64,000 bases of DNA from an uncultured Collinsella sp. GTDB lineage: Bacteria; Actinomycetota; Coriobacteriia; Coriobacteriales; Coriobacteriaceae. The number at the start of each line of letters is the position of its first letter. Positions within the stretch are counted from its first letter, which is position 1. A program made the position numbers and the translations under genes. The stretch spans positions 62,001-126,000 of the forward strand of contig CAKULD010000007.1 in the NCBI GenBank assembly GCA_934667065.1, written 5' to 3'. Positions 61,042 to 64,000 of this stretch are shown piece by piece. The notes under the pieces were generated by a model. The model saw nothing but the letters and a program-made list of their open reading frames with translations. It searched no databases and was not told where the DNA came from.

Positions 61042-61103
61042 AATTTCGTGTACTTGAAATACACGAAATTGTGGAAAAGCGTGTATTTGAAGTACACGAA
61101 ATT
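61042..61103. repeat. Orphan palindrome-of-palindromes
   Basis: Outer arms 61042-61064 and 61081-61103 pair at 22 of 23 positions. The left part is itself an inverted repeat AATTTCGTGTA, CTTGAAA, TACACGAAATT (61042-61070). The double-nested, A+T-rich design is that of the palindromes next to the two intact ATPase genes, but no ATPase gene is adjacent. It is 103 bp beyond the stop of the minus-strand MFS gene. Confidence 0.7.
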
Positions 61104-61205
61104 GCACCGCTGGAGCCTGCAGGCGGATACACACTGCTCGTATGGGGCGGTTTCACCGGTCGTTCGCCATTCTGGGCTGTACCTGCGCCTGCTCCGATCC
61201 CGCTC

Positions 61206-62474
61206 TTATGCCTGTATCGTTGACTGCGCTGCGTGGCGGCGGCGCTCCCAGCGTGCCAGCCTAATCGTCACCAGCGTGAGCACCCAGGCCACGAGCGAGA
61301 ACGCGGCGCCAACGGCGCCCACGTAGGCAATGCCGATGCTGCTTACCACGGCGCCACCCACCGCGGTGCCAAACGAAATGCCGACGTTAAACGCCATGGG
61401 CTCCACCGAGCTCGCGAGCACCATCGATTTGGGGTGGCGGCTGCGCGCCACGTCCATAAAGTGCGTGATGCACGAGACCGAGAACAGGTACATGAGCATC
61501 GCCAGGCAAAAGACAAAAACGAGCGCGAGCGGCATGGCGGCGCCCACGGCAAACAGCCCAAGCAGTGCCGCGGCCTGCAGCACAAAGGTCACCAGCAGTG
61601 CCTTCATACCAAAGCGCGCATCGATCCATCCGCCCAGGATGTTCGAGATCAGGCAGAACACTCCGTAGGCCATGAGTGTGGTGCTGGCCTCGACCGTGCC
61701 CATGCCCAGCACCTGCTCCAGAAAGGGCGTCACGTAGCCGTAGAACACATAGACCGAGCCCACGCCAAACAAGAAGATGAGCATGCCGGTGATAATGCTC
61801 GGCTCGCGCAGCAGCCCCGCCTGCTCGCGAAAGGTAGCAGGCTCGTCGGTCTGTCCGGCGCGTGGCATAAACGCTACGAGCGCGCCGCAGGTCAGAGCGG
61901 CAAAGGCCAGCGTGCCGTACATGGCAACGTGCCAGTCGAGCGTATCGGCCACAAACTTGCCGATCGAGGTCACAAAGACCATTGCCACGGAAAACGCGCC
62001 GTACACAACCGAGATGGCGAGTGAGGTCTTCTGCGGAGAAAGCAGCTCGGGGATATACGTTACGCCCACGGCGAGCAGTGCGCCCGAGACAGAGCCCAAG
62101 ATGATGCGCGAGGCAAACAGCACTTGAAAGTTGGGCGCCAGTGCCATAACAAGATTGCCGAGCACAAAGACAATGCTGTAGCACACGAGTAGCTGGTAGC
62201 GGCGGAAGCGTCCCGTGCCGAGCGCAAGCACCGGCGTCGCGATGGCGTAAACCAGTGCGAACACGCTGATGAGTTGGCCCGCGGTGGCAAGTGAGATGCT
62301 GAGTTCCGTCGCCAGGTCGCTCTCGATGCCGATAACCACGAACTCCGAGCAGCCGAGCGAAAAGCCCAACAACACGAGCAGCGCCAGGCAAAGGTTGGTG
62401 CGCGCGGGGGAGAGCGCGGCGGCGGTTGATGCTGTTGTGGACGAGGTTGCGGTGGTCAAGGCGGTTGCTCCCAT
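61206..62474 (-). CDS. MFS transporter, DHA1 (AraJ-like)
   Basis: 422 residues with 12 hydrophobic segments. LGFSLGCSEFVVIGIESDLA is the AraJ/YdhP start motif; RIILGSVSGALLAVGVTYIP and the central loop (FMPRAGQTDEPATFREQAGL) follow. Family members export sugars, drugs or amino acids. A Thr/Ser/Ala-rich N-terminus of ~25 residues precedes the first helix, so a later start is possible. Monocistronic. Confidence 0.85.
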   Translation of the reverse strand: MGATALTTATSSTTASTAAALSPARTNLCLALLVLLGFSLGCSEFVVIGIESDLATELSISLATAGQLISVFALVYAIATPVLALGTGRFRRYQLLVCYSIVFVLGNLVMALAPNFQVLFASRIILGSVSGALLAVGVTYIPELLSPQKTSLAISVVYGAFSVAMVFVTSIGKFVADTLDWHVAMYGTLAFAALTCGALVAFMPRAGQTDEPATFREQAGLLREPSIITGMLIFLFGVGSVYVFYGYVTPFLEQVLGMGTVEASTTLMAYGVFCLISNILGGWIDARFGMKALLVTFVLQAAALLGLFAVGAAMPLALVFVFCLAMLMYLFSVSCITHFMDVARSRHPKSMVLASSVEPMAFNVGISFGTAVGGAVVSSIGIAYVGAVGAAFSLVAWVLTLVTIRLARWERRRHAAQSTIQA

Positions 62475-62620
62475 GTTGCGTAATATGAGCTAGATTAAGT
62501 CTCTGCAACTCTAGCAGAATACGACAAGAAGCAGCGCCTTTGTCACATTCTGCGCTTGCCTGTATAGTCGCAATACGGGCGAAGATGGTCTCAGGTACAT
62601 CGCGGGCGACAGGAGATCCC

Positions 62621-63568
62621 ATGGGTATGCACACGACAAAGGTTGCAGTGGGCGAAGGCAAGTTTGCGCTCGAGGCCCAGTTGACGGTGACGCCGCGAGG
62701 CATGGTGGTGTACGCCTGCTCGCCGGAGTTCGCGCACCTGGGCGCCACGGCGCAGGCCATTCCGCGCCCCGAGCCCGGACGTACGGCGACCGTGAGCATC
62801 CTGGCTGTGCCGTGCCACCGCGATGAGATCCCGGCGCACGACATTGCGGCGGCGCTCGCCACGCGCTTTGGCGTACCGGTAACCGCAAGTACGGGTTTTC
62901 ATGTTGAGCAGGCGAGCAAGGACGACCTGCAGCGCGTACTCGATACAACCAAGGAACTTATCGCCGCGCTCGAGGAGGCCGCCGCCCGCGTGTTGCGCGC
63001 CGGCTGGGACGAGGGCGGCGCGGGCGCCGAAGTCGTGGCGGTCGATGCCGCGACCGGCAAGACGCTCGGCCCCGTCGACCGCATCGAGGCACATATCGGC
63101 GAGGGTATCCTGCACCAAGCATTCCTGACGCTTCTGGTCGAGGGTCAGGGCGAGGACGCTCGCCTGCTGCTCTGCCGCCGCAGTCCGCTCAAACGCCTGT
63201 GGGGTGGGGTGCTGGCCGATAGCTGCGCCGGCCATCCGCTCCCCGGGGAAGACGTCGCTGCCGCCACGGCGCGTCGCATCGGCGAGGAGCTCGGCATCAC
63301 GCGCGAGCCGGGCGATCTCAAACATCTGGGCCACGTGGTGTACCGCGAGGACCACGGCGACGGCCGCTGCGAGTGCGAATGGTGCGAGGTCTATCTGGCT
63401 CGCGTCGAGCCGGGCGAGCTGCATGTCAACCAAGAGGAAATCTCGGAAGTACGGCGCGTGGCCCTGTCCGAGCTCAATGGCTACCTGCAGGGCCATCCCG
63501 AACAGCTGGCTCCCTGGCTCCGCGAGGCCCTCAGCGACCAAGCCATCCGCACGGCCCTCGCGATGTGA
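62621..63568 (+). CDS. Fusion: LpdD-like prenylated-flavin chaperone domain + type I isopentenyl-diphosphate isomerase
   Basis: 315 residues from ATG 62621 (AGGAG 5 bp upstream). Residues ~1-130 resemble LpdD, the small partner of UbiD-type gallate decarboxylase: FAHLGATAQAIPRPEPGRTA, CHRDEIPAHDIAAALATRFG, TASTGFHVEQASKDDLQRVL. Residues ~135-310 are a Nudix isopentenyl-diphosphate isomerase: VAVDAATGKTLGPVDRIEAH, active-site Cys in LADSCAGHPLPGEDV, Nudix helix AAATARRIGEELGI and acidic metal site CECEWCEVY. The isomerase half makes DMAPP from IPP. DMAPP (or DMAP) is the prenyl donor for UbiX, which builds prenylated FMN, so the fusion is chemically sensible. No ubiX or ubiD gene is in the window. 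The LpdD assignment is by eye. Confidence 0.7.
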   Translation: MGMHTTKVAVGEGKFALEAQLTVTPRGMVVYACSPEFAHLGATAQAIPRPEPGRTATVSILAVPCHRDEIPAHDIAAALATRFGVPVTASTGFHVEQASKDDLQRVLDTTKELIAALEEAAARVLRAGWDEGGAGAEVVAVDAATGKTLGPVDRIEAHIGEGILHQAFLTLLVEGQGEDARLLLCRRSPLKRLWGGVLADSCAGHPLPGEDVAAATARRIGEELGITREPGDLKHLGHVVYREDHGDGRCECEWCEVYLARVEPGELHVNQEEISEVRRVALSELNGYLQGHPEQLAPWLREALSDQAIRTALAM

Positions 63569-63593
63569 CAAAGGGACAGTCTCTTTGTCGCAT
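63563..63593. repeat. 31-nt hairpin repeat, family member 3
   Basis: ATGTGACAAAGGG, ACAGT, CTCTTTGTCGCAT; two positions differ from perfect pairing (G-T type). The stop codon TGA of the isomerase fusion lies inside the left arm. Confidence 0.7.
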
Positions 63594-63615
63594 TGACGGC
63601 ATGGTTGCCGCTCAG

Positions 63616-63680
63616 ACCGTCCCAACATTCGATGAAAATCTCGAAATCGAGAAAAACCGTCGAATGTTGGGACGGTTTTC
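63616..63680 (+). terminator. Terminator after the isomerase fusion gene
   Basis: ACCGTCCCAACATTCGA (63616-63632) pairs perfectly with 63660-63676, followed by TTTTCG; a small GAAAATCTCGAAATCGAG hairpin lies in the loop. Confidence 0.75.
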
Positions 63681-63764
63681 GTGTCCGGCGCGGGCGAGCT
63701 CCGGTGCTGTTTGGGGGTATAAGGCTGGCAAGTGTTTACTTGCGAGGCTTAAGGGGCGCCCCGT

Positions 63765-64000
63765 ATGGATATCGATAACTTTGAATGGTGGTATAGCGAG
63801 GGCGAGGCTCCGGACGAGGAGTGGGATGAGCCGTTGCCGAGTGATGTGTCGGGCGACGATGCCGACGCCGTCTCCGATTCGGACTCCGACCCTGCCGAGC
63901 CTTTGACCTTTGAGCAGGCTTGGGCCCAGGCCGAGGCAGACGAGGCCAAGGCCGACGCTACGGCCACGCTCGGCGAGCCAGCCGACATGTCCATCTCGCC
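63765..64000 (+). CDS. N-terminal part of an acidic protein, runs off the right edge
   Basis: Open frame from ATG 63765 (AAGGGG 8 bp upstream). The 78 visible residues are very rich in Asp, Glu and Ala: MDIDNFEWWYSEGEAPDEEW, then DDADAVSDSDSDPAEPLTFE and QAWAQAEADEAKADATA. Low complexity, no signal peptide or membrane segment yet. Probably an acidic N-terminal tail in front of a domain outside the window. No family assigned. Confidence 0.6.
   Translation, partial: MDIDNFEWWYSEGEAPDEEWDEPLPSDVSGDDADAVSDSDSDPAEPLTFEQAWAQAEADEAKADATATLGEPADMSIS

Overview
The window is GC-rich bacterial chromosome (about 60% G+C overall, with A+T-rich islands in some intergenic regions). Gene style, the two LANTG sorting signals, and the mix of PTS sugar loci, coriobacterial-type ABC exporters and many long palindromic intergenic repeats suggest a gut actinomycete of class Coriobacteriia, most likely Collinsella. 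This is inference: there is no rRNA or other taxonomic marker here, and I found no tRNA or CRISPR array.

Layout. 1-1.2 kb is degraded: a DUF4143 gene lacking its ATPase half, an XRE remnant, an unidentified remnant and an IS21 istB fragment. 1.3-6.3 kb holds a wall-anchored coiled-coil protein and a heterodimeric ABC exporter pair. 6.5-7.9 kb is an ATPase gene framed by two long palindromes. 8.3-16.2 kb holds a BilS-like flavodoxin, a 1,362-residue wall-anchored protein framed by two inverted copies of a structured repeat, and an LTA synthase-family sulfatase. 16.4-22.1 kb holds a nitroreductase, a Kup potassium transporter with a small membrane protein, and a KdpDE-type two-component system. 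22.2-30.6 kb holds rlmKL, a HAD phosphatase, a TalC-type transaldolase, a second ATPase cassette inserted next to tex, and tex. 31-35.5 kb is a catabolic locus (Gfo/Idh, OFA transporter, SDR, divergent LysR). 35.6-36.7 kb is a GGDEF protein.

36.8-47.1 kb is a large carbohydrate operon: divergent AraC regulator, PTS EIIBC, GH43, a Dabb protein, a reductase, GH1, a xylulokinase-like FGGY kinase, DUF4867 and a fucose/arabinose-type isomerase. Together these could import and split a pentosyl-glucoside and send the pentose into the pentose phosphate pathway, where TalC also acts. 47.2-50.4 kb is MFS/SDR/LysR. 50.5-54.8 kb is a MarR-ABC-ABC operon. 55-56.8 kb holds a pyridoxal kinase, a TIGR04076 protein and a low-molecular-weight tyrosine phosphatase. 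56.9-60.9 kb is a glvARC-like alpha-glucoside locus (RpiR, GH4, EIICB). 61.2-64 kb holds an MFS transporter, a fusion of an LpdD-like domain to isopentenyl-diphosphate isomerase, and the start of an acidic protein.

The most unusual signals are: (a) ATPase/DUF4143 cassettes, each with its own private long palindrome or repeat, one bounded by a duplicated tex 3' end; (b) a 127-131 nt element present twice in inverted orientation with a 71-nt identical core and compensated arm changes; (c) the LpdD-Idi fusion, which links prenylated-flavin biology to DMAPP supply; (d) the PTS-coupled GH43/GH1/pentose operon.
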